Part shown: positions 24,294-34,982 of the stretch, piece by piece
Position numbering within the stretch: position 1 is the first letter of the stretch
Layout: every line of letters begins with the position of its first letter
The notes under the pieces: model-generated
Databases searched by the model: none
The model's input: only the letters and a program-made list of their open reading frames with translations
Told to the model about the DNA's origin: nothing
Source of the DNA: Aaosphaeria pasadenensis
Lineage: Eukaryota; Ascomycota; Dothideomycetes; Pleosporales
DNA: 64,000 nucleotides
Assembly (NCBI GenBank): GCA_022813625.1
Contig: JAKLMB010000018.1
Span: 682,001-746,000, forward strand
Reading direction: 5' to 3'
Position numbers and translations under genes: made by a program

Positions 24294-25051
24294 TCGCAGG
24301 TTGTAGTTTGAGCCTGGCTGGGAAGGAATTGTAATTGTAATTGTCTGCCTTCTCCGAAAGGTATCCATGGACTACTGGTCAATTAATACATAACTAACTA
24401 CACAGTAGCTGGACAACTCTGAGCACGGTAGGTGACTTTATGTGTACGTGCAGACCGGTGGGACCCTCAAGACTAAGTGAGTGGGGCCGGTGCAAGCGGC
24501 CGTACAAAACCTCAGTGAATAGGCATATAAACGCGAGACAGGTGGGCATATATTCACTGTCACCTTTCTCTATGGGACCAATCACTCGCATGGCCAAAAA
24601 CAAGTGATGTGCGCATTTGGGGGTTAAGCCATGTTCTGGGTCGCTGTTTGGGACAAGCGCTCTCTGCATTGTCCAATTCGTTGCGCGTACACCCCCCAGC
24701 TGAAAATAATCGGGGTAGTGCTTTTTTGGTGTCACGGACGCTTAGCTGGAATGGAACATGACATGACATGTCTCAGTCACTTTGTATCCTCGTTTCATGC
24801 ATTGGTGTACCCTTTGCACAAAATAATTTGACTCTTAGTGCCGTCAATGGTTTCTAGCCAGACACCTAAAGCTGTCATTCTCCACCCGCCGTATCTAGTT
24901 CAAGGTCCCGTCGAGTTTATCCCATGTCTGCAACAATAGCAAACAAGCTGGTGCATCTCTTTCCGGTCAAGGCTGAGAATGTGTTGCACAGCCATCAAGC
25001 CAGTCATCAAGCCAACCGAACACCCTGCAGCCAGCGTCCGCATTCGATTCT
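24294..25051. other. Intergenic between secreted-protein genes A and B
   Basis: Promoter side of member A and 3' flank of member B. I looked for a further CxC-aromatic copy and found none. Confidence 0.5.
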
Positions 25052-25405
25052 TCATTCCTCCGTGCAGATATACGCTGCGAGGTGCTGGCTAGTAACATTC
25101 ACGTCCCTGGTTGACGATACGATTTGGATCATTGGCTTGCCGATGCATTTGTGCTCCCTTGTGCACGACAGAATTAGCCTTCAACATTTGGTCAATGGTA
25201 ATAATCAAGCTCACCTGTAGAAATTGCAGGAGCAGTCATTGGCATGGAGACTGTATGACGCGGGTGGTTCCTTGAACAGAGTGCATTCACCATCTGGAAT
25301 GAGGAGTTGATATGCAGCGTTGATGGACTTGACGCCCCCGCAAGCGTGGCTGCTCACCAGCGTGGCCCCGAAAATGAGAGTGAGCAAACGGGTGAAGCTG
25401 AGCAT
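25052..25405 (-). CDS. Small secreted cysteine-rich protein, member B
   Basis: Two exons, 25405-25215 and 25157-25052, giving 98 residues. The 57-bp intron has a GTGAGC donor and an AAG acceptor, phase 2. The signal peptide covers residues 1 to about 19. Cysteines are at about 22, 41, 58, 60, 68 and 95: CGG near the start, CSCNFYR at the exon end, EHKC at the start of exon 2 and YIC just before the stop. This is the shortest member, lacking any C-terminal tail. A second possible acceptor (AAG 21 bp upstream) would insert seven residues including an extra Cys. I chose the one that keeps the spacing of the other members. The function is unknown. Confidence 0.6.
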
Positions 25406-25842
25406 TGTGATTGGTTGATTTCGAGTAAAGTAGGTTGTGATGTTTGTGGTTTGATCGGAGATTGTAATCATAAGAAGTAATTATTAAAGACACGCAGAGA
25501 TGGAAACTTATACTAGTAGTACTGCGAGGTCGAGGGTGAAGTCGCCAAGGGCCTATGCCTCATTTCACTTTCATCTTGGGACTGACCACAATTTATCAAG
25601 AGACGACACGGTTTCACTGAAACATCGATTCATTGAAGGTCATTAGACCTAGCTTTTATGACCCAGGGCCATGGTAGAAACACTTGTGGTGTGCACCGAA
25701 CCATTCTTGACCCTTTCCACTCTGAAGAGTCCACCATGTTCGATACCGGCCTTGTATAATAATCTATTCAAATAGACTTCGAGAGCCACGGAGGGATGCC
25801 ATGATCATTTCATCAAGGGTTCTCCTTCACGGGATTGTGCTC
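25406..25842. other. Intergenic between secreted-protein genes B and C
   Basis: Promoter side of member B and 3' flank of member C. No other feature was seen. Confidence 0.5.
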
Positions 25843-26255
25843 CTAGATCTCCGCATGCTCGAATGGTCCGTCAACAGTTGCATAGCACTTGTAGGAACCC
25901 AGGTCTGAGATAGGACGCTGCTTGGGTCCTACCTCGTGAACCTTGGCCATGCCAGTGCAGTCCTTGGACCTATAGTAATCAGTCAGTATCAAATTTCTGT
26001 CAAATGAAGATGGTATGTATGTTGGACTTACTTGTAGAGGGCGCAGGTACATCCAGACTTGCTCCAGTACGACTCGGCTGGGCACTCGAGGGGCTTGCAA
26101 TCATGCCCGTGTCCGAGGTACATCACAGTCCAGTCGTGGGTGTTGTCGATGGGGTCATGGACGTTGAGGACCGCGCCGCATTTGATAGGGTCGTGAGCGA
26201 GCGCGAGGCCAGCAATGACGGCGACGAGGATATTGATAGTGTTGATGAAACGCAT
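25843..26255 (-). CDS. Small secreted cysteine-rich protein, member C
   Basis: Two exons, 26255-26032 and 25969-25843, giving 116 residues. The 62-bp intron (GTAAGT donor, ATAG acceptor) lies in phase 2 after CTCALYK, the same place as in members A, B, D and E. The signal peptide is residues 1-20 (ends ALA-H). Cysteines are at about 26, 53, 58, 69, 71, 79 and 103, one more than members A and B. The second exon begins SKDC and reaches SYKC, then a tail with acidic residues. It is the last minus-strand member before the cluster switches strand. The function is unknown. Confidence 0.7.
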
Positions 26256-27933
26256 GTTGAATCAAGGATTGGTTGATTGTAAGTGTAAGTTCGGTCTGAT
26301 TTTGAGTTGAGTTGCGATGTGTGTACAGGTTGCGTCTGGATTTTTGTCGAGGTTCGAAATAGTGATAAAACTTGGCTCTTATGTAGGCACCGCACCGTAG
26401 GGGACCGAAAGCTCAGTGAATCAATCTTTCCCCGGAGACGACGATGTGTAAGGATATTTCTGAGTGATTGGGTTGGTATGTGCTTCCAATATTTACGAAC
26501 CATGGAACAGGTGAAATCACTTTTCACCCTTTCCGCGGGCTCTTGCCACCCTATCTGGAGCTTCCCAAACCGCATGAGGAAGGGAGAAGACCCTCATTAG
26601 CTACCACATCTTAAGATCTTAGAGATTAATTTTACTATGTGTGGAATTTTGGATTGCACAACTCGTGTCCTTGCAATATATGGGAGTGTCAAATTGCTCA
26701 CCCATGGCTCGATTTTTAGATCAACCTATGAGCCTCGCCTAAACGAACGACACTTAACAATATATAAACTGATACAAGAGTAACTATTCCCTGGTAATAT
26801 TTGAACGACTAGACAAAGGAGTCCAATTTTTGTCTTTAACACGGTGTTTAGGCAGCGCATAATAGCAATTTATGTACGTTACATGCTGGTTCCTAAGCGC
26901 GAACGAGGCATCCGCCTCAACGATAGAAGAAGAATATATGGAAATGGTTGAGCAAATGGGTTTAAGTAAGACGTAGATACCTGAGCAATGGGAGGGGACT
27001 GAAGATGTAAAATAATTAATAAGCGGAATAGTGTGCACCATCTACTCTCATACATATATTGAACATCTATCCTAGCCTGTGCATAGCTGCTGCAGAGAAT
27101 CAACATGGGAGGTCAATTCTCATATTTCCCAAGCCGAGTAAGAAGTGTGCCATAAGCCTCTATGATTGTCAACAAACACAACAAACACTTCGAATCCTTT
27201 CTACACCCCACTGCCGTGTCGAGGCCTTAATACGTAATTGGTGCTCTGGTCTTGATGTTTGTTCGGTTTATGTATTGATTGTTAGTTCTCGTGCAATAAG
27301 ATTCCTAGAACTCACGTAGAAATCAAAGCAGAATACAAAGAGCAGCGTTGTCTCCTTTGTCCGAGTCAGGCAACAATTTAGCTATATCCAACAAGTGTAT
27401 TGTCAATGACAGCGTGAAAAAACGCCACTGGGCCTAGCATTGTAGTTCTACATTGTCCCCGTATTCGTAACTTGGTACCGGTTCGAAAATTGGCATATTT
27501 CCGCATGTGCATGTAGTGGTCTATCAATCAGGCCATTCGGAAGGTTGAATGCACCACAACGCAACGTGCAGCATCACCAAGGTTATCATGCTCATGCATT
27601 GTTCTGTGCTATCACTTGCGCAGGATTTCTTATGAAAGAAAAGAGCACGGCAAAACCTACTTGGAAGATCTACAAAGGGATGCTTTTGCTTGATATTGGT
27701 CTGTCGAAGTCATGCTTATATTATGAATGAGAGAAGTCAACACATGCATCATACATTTCGCCGCTCAGTTACAAACAACATCTATTCAGTAGTGTTGTGC
27801 CTTATTCTCTACCGTCTCTCTAGAATCATACTAATAGCTGTGATACCTACCAAAATTTCTGTCTCTAGATCAACATCTACGTTTCTAAATCTTTCCATTC
27901 CTTTATTATTGTCAGTAGATTCTCTTAACTACA
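26256..27933. other. Head-to-head intergenic region at centre of secreted-protein cluster
   Basis: A 1.7-kb stretch between the divergent members C and D. Much of it is AT-rich. No additional family copy, RNA gene or transposon protein was recognised. It must hold the promoters of both flanking genes. Confidence 0.5.
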
Positions 27934-28836
27934 ATGTATCTTCAACACACTTTTTGCGGTACCTTCCTCGCCTTGTTGGCAGCAGTGACAGCTGCACCCC
28001 TCACAGGACCCGAGGCCATGATTCCAAAGGACCTCGTTACTCCATTACTGAACTCTGAGTCGCTGGAGAAAGTCAGTGTTATAGATCAAGAAACCACTCC
28101 AAAAGTTTCCAATGAACGTTGTGGAATCATATCGTTCGAAAATGGAGGCGAGCAAAACCTCTACGCGGACAGGTTATGCCACAAATTCGACTATAATATC
28201 TCGAATGTCAGCGTGAGCGCAAATCACACCTGCTTAGCTTTCCGGTCAGTCTAGGAGGTTAAGGATCAGCACGTATTTCTTTTTTTCTCTTCTAGTCATG
28301 CTGATATCGATTTTAGTGATTCTTTGTGCACCTATACTGATAGTGGCCTTGTGTCTGTTATTCGCGGTCCTTCATTGCAGGACAAGCAAGGATCCAGCAT
28401 CCGATCTATTCAGTGCTTCCACAATGCCATTATACCCAACGGCACTGTTGCTTATTTGGCCAATGAGACTCGAGCCGACATCATGAATGTTTCTTTGATC
28501 ATCCCCAAAGATGTCGATATCATCACTGGAGGCAAACCTGGCAATTCTGATGTTGACATTATAGAGACTGTAAGAACAACCGCGGAGGGATGCGGGACAT
28601 TCGAGTTCTATGATGGAATTGGAGAGACCGCATTAGGGGACAATGAGTGTCACACTTTTGACCGGGCATTGCATAAGTACTTTATTCGCAATCATTGCGC
28701 TTGCGTGGCTTTCAATAAGAGCGGCTGTATCCCCGACCCAGAGCAGGGCTGGAGAAGCTATCTCATAGGCAGCGCTGAAGGGGAGTTTACAGATGAGGGT
28801 ATTCGATGGGCTCGGTGTTGGAAAGAGAATCGTTGA
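27934..28836 (+). CDS. Secreted protein with two copies of the local cysteine-rich domain, member D
   Basis: Two exons, 27934-28244 and 28296-28836, giving 283 residues. The 51-bp intron (GTCAGT donor, TCTAG acceptor) is in phase 2. The signal peptide is residues 1 to about 21, followed by about 40 residues of linker. Domain 1 runs about 61-145: CG at 63, C82, C100 with AFR at the exon end, C115 and C144. It lacks the first Cys of the CxC pair. Domain 2 runs about 201-279: CG at 203, C222, CAC at 238/240 followed by VAFN, C248 and C278. Both begin with (R/G)CG and have (L/E)CH-x-FD at the second cysteine, so the gene arose by internal duplication. Only domain 1 keeps the intron. N-glycosylation sequons occur in domain 1 and the linker. 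The function is unknown. Confidence 0.7.
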
Positions 28837-29398
28837 AGGCATGGTAGTATATTCAAAGTGGAGAGCAAGAGAGCCTTCTGACTTATGTGCAGTTCCGATC
28901 TTCTGTTTTGGTTATAGGTTTGGGAGGTGTACAGTGAGACAGTCTACCTAGATTGATTTGCCCACCTCGTGTTGGTTCACTTTACACACTTCAAAAATCC
29001 CTTCTACTGCATAACGTATACTTGCTTCAATCATTGTATCCTATGTGCACTTTTTCTTGTCTGTAAAAGGAACAAATTCCCCTCATTCAGCCACTCGCTC
29101 AGAATCACCTTCACTTGGAACCCACGTGGCCAAGCATGTATTACAGTCTGTCAACCGAGCAATTTTACCTCTGGCAACGAAATGACAACAGAACTGCTGT
29201 CCCCTCCTGATTGGACTTCACCTTGCCCTGACTAAGTTACCTACTTATTTCCTCCTTCTCTCTCTCTCTCTCCGTCTCCCTCTCAATACACTCCAATCCT
29301 TTACTTCTCACTCACCCTCTCTATCTCATTACCATCAATACTTTACCAAATCCCCTCAATTGCATCATCATTTCATTGATTATTGTCTTCTCTTCAAG
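28837..29398. other. Intergenic D / E with CT-rich leader
   Basis: The 3' flank of member D and the promoter of member E. A pyrimidine tract with (CT)n lies at about 29252-29285, 115-150 bp before the member E start, and may lie in its 5' leader. Confidence 0.5.
29252..29285 (+). repeat. CT microsatellite / pyrimidine tract
   Basis: A (CT)n run inside a longer C/T-rich stretch upstream of the member E start. Such tracts are common in fungal promoters and leaders. Confidence 0.6.
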
Positions 29399-30738
29399 AT
29401 GCGTGCTTTCGCCGTCGTGCTCGGTGCAATGGCGGCCGCCGTCGTTGCTCACCCAGCCTCCTTCAGTTGGCTCAAGGGCTATCATCCTGACGCTTGCGGA
29501 GGGCTCATCGACTTCAAAGATGACTTTCGTGTCATCTATGATCACCGCGGCGCGTGTATCCAGATCGATAGGCCTGTCATCAATTTTGCTGTCGAGGAGA
29601 ATTTCATCTGCACGTTCTTCTCGTAAGTATCTATCCACTCTCAAATTCGCCCGCCACTGCCAACCTCACTGTTCCCATCGCCATCCCCAATCACAGCTCA
29701 GACACTTAACCACAGAATAGAAATGTCGAGTGCACTCGTCTTGGTCTTGTTCATCATGCGGAGGGCCCCGAAGCCGGTACCTTTCTCGACAAGGTCGTAG
29801 CCTACCAGTGTGCCAAGGCTACCGAGTGGCCTCATGTTTACAGGGCCGCAGAGGAGGTTCCGGCAAAGACTGCCTCGATCCACTCGTTCGAGCCCATGGA
29901 GCTCGTTCTACGCAACGTACAGGCCTCTTATCAAGGTCCCTACACTACTAGCTCCACGGCCTGGGCGAACCCTTTCAGAACTGATGATATCACCGACGAG
30001 GTTACTTCCTATGTGACGACAAGCCCAACTTGGACTTCAAAGTCGACCCTCACAACCTCTACCCGCCAACGTTTTACCGCTCCAGACCCAGATCCAACTC
30101 ATGACCCTCACCCCTTTGAACGGGTGTCTTCCGGCGATTCCCAGATCCCGACCATTGTTGGCCGTTCTGTCTACCCCGAGATCTCAAATCTGCCAATCTC
30201 CGATGACATCTCTTCCGACTGGCTCCACCCAGTTCCTGACACCAGTGCGGACTTCACCATTCTGCCAATAACCACCGATATCTTGGCCTACGACTTGTTC
30301 AGCCCAACCCCCACAACCCCCACCGGAGATGTCACAATTCTACCAATATCCACCGATGCCTCCGATGACTTGCACACCCCTTTCATTTGGACTGCCACTG
30401 AGGATATCAGTCTCCCCAACTTCCTTGACCTCTCTACCGGCTGGGTCAACCCGATTATCACAACTGCAGATGATGTTACAATTCTACCGACGAACGCTGA
30501 TACCTCCTTCAACTGGCTCGGCCCAGTCCCTACAACCACGGACGATTTCTTCGATACTCCAATTACACCACTATACCCTGATTACTCCGTCGACTGGTTT
30601 GATCTTGTTCCAACGGCTACCCCTGCAGATCACCGCATTGTGCCAGTCCCTAGATCCCTCACCGCAGTCTTCGTCCCAGATACCGAAAGTCGGGATCCAA
30701 TTATCATCTCCCTTCCGACTACTGTGATCACTCTCTAA
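29399..30738 (+). CDS. Secreted protein: local cysteine-rich domain fused to repeat-rich Thr/Pro/Asp tail, member E
   Basis: Two exons, 29399-29622 and 29721-30738, giving 413 residues. The 98-bp intron (GTAAGT donor, AATAG acceptor) lies in phase 2 after ICTFFS, the same place as in the other members. The signal peptide is residues 1 to about 17. The Cys domain has CGG at 33, C53, C71, C79 and YQC at 105, so it lacks the first Cys of the CxC pair. After residue 134 the protein is low-complexity. Residues about 230-385 hold about six imperfect units of 24-26 residues, each with an ILPI(S/T)xD start and a W or L near the middle. The tail is rich in Thr, Ser, Pro and Asp, as expected for an O-glycosylated extracellular stalk. 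No clear GPI signal is seen. The alternative acceptor 5 bp upstream shifts frame and soon stops. Confidence 0.68.
30184..30650 (+). repeat. Imperfect ~75-bp coding repeats in member E
   Basis: About six units of 72-78 bp encode variants of ILPI(S/T)xDxxxDWLxP followed by a TT-x-D spacer. Divergence between units is high, so the array looks old. Confidence 0.6.
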
Positions 30739-31393
30739 GCTTCGTGCATCACCCTTATATTGAAGCTGGATCCCCGATGCTCTGAAAAGATCGGATTGCG
30801 AAGATGGACATGGCTCAAGATTGGGGGGTTTATACCGGAGAACGCCAGTGTTTGAAACGTGATGGATAACGAAGCAAGTACACAGGCATTGGAGGAGGTC
30901 TAGTGTCGAGAGCAAATGCCCTTTCCTAAGTTTCTCATGTAGATAAAATCCCAAAAATATGACTTTTCTTTCACCACTCCTATGCCTTTCGTAGATTACC
31001 AAAAGAGGTACCTCCTTTGGACGTGTTATGTTATTCAGTATTGCACCGCCGATCACCGTGATGGTTATTTGTCAACGAGCAAGATGAAGCTCGCCAAGAG
31101 GTTCGACGCAGCAAGATAGGACTCATTCAGTAGATTTAGACATACACCTGTATTGGAGCTTCTATCTACAATCTGCCATGAGGTTTCTATTTGGACAAGC
31201 CACACTGGCCGAAAGGGAGCGACGTCAAACTTGGGGGAATGAAATGACGCTAGTCCGAAATGGTTGGAAAGCATGTGACATCGTGTTCATAGTAAGAACG
31301 CGTCTGGCCATGACCCTCATCTTCTTTAATAAAAACCTATAAAGGGATCACCTTTCCACCGGACAGCACAACACCTTCAAGTATTTGCCTGCG
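30739..31393. other. Intergenic, border of secreted-protein cluster
   Basis: The 3' flank of member E and promoter of ORC6, with a TATA-like element at 31338-31343. No gene is supported. Confidence 0.5.
31338..31343 (+). promoter_or_regulatory. TATA-like element of ORC6
   Basis: TATAAA lies 51-56 bp before the ATG at 31394. Positional inference only. Confidence 0.4.
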
Positions 31394-32535
31394 ATGAACA
31401 AAGCAGATATAGAGCAAGCCCTTGGTGGACTTCTGCCTACTCTGAATGGCCCTCTTCCACCTGAGCTTGTCGACACAGCCCTTTCCCTGCTTGCCCGTTC
31501 GCGCAGCGTTGCCCACAGCTTAAAACCCGATGAAGAGATAGCACGGCCATATGCATGCGCTCAATTGGCATGTGAAAGGTGGAAATTAGAGTTTCCGCAT
31601 TTTGGAAACGCTTACTGACGTTGTGTAGGTCCAAGATACGGCTTAATCTGCCCTCAATAACATCCCGCCCGCCATGCCCTCCCCGCATCTACAAGAAGCT
31701 CTTGACGTACCTCGAAACTGCACTCCCTGCAACGGCCTCTGCTAGTGTACCAGGGACACCTCGAAAGAATACCTCGTATAACCCTAACACCCCTTCACGA
31801 ACTACTCCGAAGACCCCCACAGGTGCCCGGAAGACTCCACGAAGTACAATCAAACAGAACGTAAACGCCAAAGATACCCCAGAATGGGTCATGCCACCAA
31901 TACGTGCCCTTGCGAAGTCTTTCGACCGTCCCGCCGCGGTGCCCCATATCTATACGGGCGTTGAGTCAACGATGTCACTACTTGCGCTCATGGCTGCAGC
32001 GTCAGTACCAGATACTCCAAGTAAACGACCGCGCCGGGCTGCCGCCTCTGCCCACGCGACGACTAATTTATCCGAGACACGCATACTTGCACTCATAGCA
32101 GTCATATCGTTTTATGTCATTTCTCGCATACAAGACAAGGATATCACACCCGACCAGTATGAAGAATGGCGATCTCGAGCAATAACCATCCTACTCCAGA
32201 CCAAGGCCGATGCGAATACTGGGGAAGAAGAGATCGCCAATGAGATTGAAGAGCTGATGCCCCTGGCACAAGCAGAAGGCTGGTTACAGATGGAATGGTT
32301 TTTGAATGTCATGCCGACGGAGAGCGGACAGGAGATGGAGGGCGTAGAGATGACTGCTGACCATACAAACGGAACAAAACCCAAAAGTTGGAAGGAAAGC
32401 TTCGGTAGTGAAAACATTGGGTTGGGTACCATGATGCAAGACGCCACTGACTATCTGAGTGAGCGCAAAAGAGAAGACTACAGGAAATGGAAGGCCGGCA
32501 TCATCGCGATGGTCGAGGAAATAGAAGCTTCCTGA
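31394..32535 (+). CDS. orc6: Origin recognition complex subunit 6
   Basis: Two exons, 31394-31578 and 31629-32535, giving 363 residues. The 50-bp intron has a GTGGAA donor, a CTGAC branch site and a TGTAG acceptor, phase 2. The N-terminal domain (helices around SKIRLNLPSITSRPPCPPRIY) is the cyclin-box/TFIIB-like fold of Orc6. The middle is Thr/Pro-rich with several (S/T)P sites (NTPSRTTPKTPTGARKTPR), likely CDK targets. The C-terminal half is helical, with a conserved-looking acidic/helical end. ORC6 binds ORC at replication origins in the nucleus. Convergent with the GH30 gene only 130 bp away. Confidence 0.85.
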
Positions 32536-32665
32536 GAACAAGGCCGAGAAACCTACTCCATTTAGTCGTCTTCGCTACACAAATGATTCCCCATAGGGCA
32601 AAAGGATTATTTCAGACTGCGCTTTTGAGAGACATGCTGGTATCTAGGTTTTACTTCGTCATGAT

Positions 32666-34173
32666 TCACGAACCTTCAGAAGCACCGACTGGCTCGAAAA
32701 CGAAAGTGACAAAACTCCTGCCGGGGACGTTCGCAGTGGCTGTAGTTCCGTCTGTCGACAAGGTTACTTCCAAGGCCCCAACGTCCCTCGTACTATCCGT
32801 GATCCACGCCTTCACTGCTTGGGCTGTAAATCCGTTGACCTTCACTGCCACGGCACCACTCGAAGTCCCGCCTTGTATAACTTGCACGGACACGGTTCCA
32901 TCTGGATTCTTGAAGGCCGATACTTTTGCACCCGATGGCGACCCAGAAGTACCGACCCTAACCGCTCCTGGTCTGACGAATCTACTCCAATTCGCCATTG
33001 CCCATAGTCTCTTGCTTGGGATGACACTCTTTTTGTCATCACTTATTCGAATCATTTTCGAATTGGTTGGACCGCCTTGTACACCAATCCAATACAAATA
33101 AGCCGATGCATTTGCACGAACAATGGCATCATAAATCTTGTTAGCCCATAGGAGGCCTTCCCCTGCACCATTGTTGCTGTACCATGCTGCAGTCCAAGGG
33201 CCCTGTAAGTCGGCATTCTCTGTCTGCCAGACGTTAAGCTTTGTGTTGATAGGCGATCCCGGTTGCGAAGTGTACGAGCTAGCACAGGTTAGCAACATTG
33301 CACCGCAGAACAGAAAGCGTATGTGCGTGTCAGTCGTGAAACTTACTGTGCTGTAATAACACCCAACTGATTTTCTACTGATCGCAATTGTCCCATCATT
33401 GCATTCTGCGAACTCCAACCTTCAGCATCACAGCAATTGATCTTGACCTGCGTATAATTCGCCTTATCCAATGCTGGCCTGAGCACCTTGATGACGTCCG
33501 CGGCCTGTTGCCCATTACTCCTCATACTTGCATAGCTTGTTGTCAGATCCGGCTCGTTCAAGAACCCAACGTGCGTGATGTCCACTCCAACCTCCTTGTA
33601 GTACGTAATATACTGCACCAGGTAATTAGCATAGGCCTGTTTCCAGTCGCCTGAAGAACACGTCGCGCCCGAAACGCCACACAAGGACCCGCCATTTGCA
33701 TCGTTCCCGTTCGTTTTCATGTATCCCGGCGCCGACCACGCATTCGCATAAAACGTCCTGACGCCGTACGTCTTCGCCGCCTCGGTGCTGACCCAGACCT
33801 GCGAGTTGTCGTTACCGTCCCACACGTACTTGGGCTCAGCATTGGGCCCGCCCGGGTTCTTCGGCTGGATAGAAACCATGTGATCGGACGAGCTGTCGGG
33901 ACTCGATCCGATGCCGTTGCGGAGGATGGAGAATCCCGCGCCTGAGGTGCGGTTGAAGAGGAGGTCGAGGGAATACCGTTGGAGTTCGGGGCTCAGCGCA
34001 CGCATTTGGTTTGCGCGCTGAAAGGTCTCAGAGGTCCCGAAGCCATCCATGGTTTGGTATGTTTTTGTCAGATCGACGGTTATCGTGGAAGATTGTCGTG
34101 ATTGTACCGTACTGCGAGCTTCGCCTAGTGCAGTGGCCGCCATCGCCGCGAGTAGGAGGTTGCGAATCGCCAT
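32666..34173 (-). CDS. Secreted GH30-family glycoside hydrolase (endo-beta-1,6-galactanase-like)
   Basis: Two exons, 34173-33347 and 33278-32666, giving 479 residues. The 68-bp intron (GTAAGT donor, GCTAG acceptor) is in phase 2. The signal peptide is residues 1 to about 19. The TIM barrel shows TYQTMDGFGTSETFQRA at its start, GFSILRNGIGSS, an acid/base Glu in FLNEPD (about 207) and a nucleophile Glu in VWQTEN (about 296). The C-terminal beta domain ends with SFVTFVFEPV. Overall it is closest to fungal endo-beta-1,6-galactanases, which cut side chains of plant arabinogalactan. A beta-1,6-glucanase role is possible. It would act outside the cell on plant or fungal wall polymers. Confidence 0.88.
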
Positions 34174-34982
34174 GTTTGCAGATTCAAGGACTGTTCCGTC
34201 GTCTTGTCGAGGTGTACTGGCTCGAACATAGTAGGAAACATATGTATTTCAGCAAAATGTCACTAATTGAAGCGCAAGAAAGCCAAGAGTGATGTGGATG
34301 CTCAGTGAGGGTATTCAGGCCATTATCCAGATTATGACCCACGGCAATTGAGAGAGTGATCCCTGCCAGCAATCGACAACCGGGTTCCCCACAATATGAG
34401 GTTAATTTGCGGATCCAATTATGGAACAAACGCATGCGGTTGTCCGATAATGCCAAGGGGCTTTCCAGCTCTGATGATATGTTTTGTCGATTTGTTTGGT
34501 GGAACTTCTGGACAATGCAATCTTCCGAAAATTTCGATTGCGAATTTTACCGAACAGTCGAGAGGAAAGCTGGATGGGTTTCCTTCTACTTGGAGGCGAA
34601 GGAGAAGATGCATGTACACTGTCTTTCAACATAGGAAATCGATATCGAAACAATGATTTGAGCTTGGTAGATAAATATTGACTACCACGTAGGTTCTTCT
34701 CAAATTAAAGTACCAGGACAAGATAAGCTCGCGTGAAATGAGATAGTGGCCTAAAGGGATGCTACGATCGACGTTTCTTTGTGATGCGGACGATATGGAG
34801 GGAAGACCTTGTACTGGTGATCGTTATGATATAATCACATCATGATTCAAGCGAACAGAAGGTGGCTGGCAAGTGTAAGCCTCTGGGTATCAATTTTTGG
34901 GATCGCCTATGGCAGCGGTGGCTAATATCAATCTAACTCCTGCAAACAAAATCGTTTCCTCCGGCAGTGGTACGTCATATTC
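34174..34982. other. Intergenic GH30 / CWC25
   Basis: Promoter side of the GH30 gene and 3' flank of CWC25. Frames of up to about 90 codons are present without similarity. Confidence 0.5.

Noticed and set aside
29711..29720. First of two close acceptors (CACAG) before exon 2 of secreted-protein gene E
   Set aside because: It gives a frame that stops after about 20 residues and loses the two conserved cysteines. The AATAG acceptor five bases later fits the family.
32487..33101. 204-codon plus-strand frame over the GH30 gene
   Set aside because: It overlaps the conserved C-terminal domain of the GH30 enzyme on the other strand.
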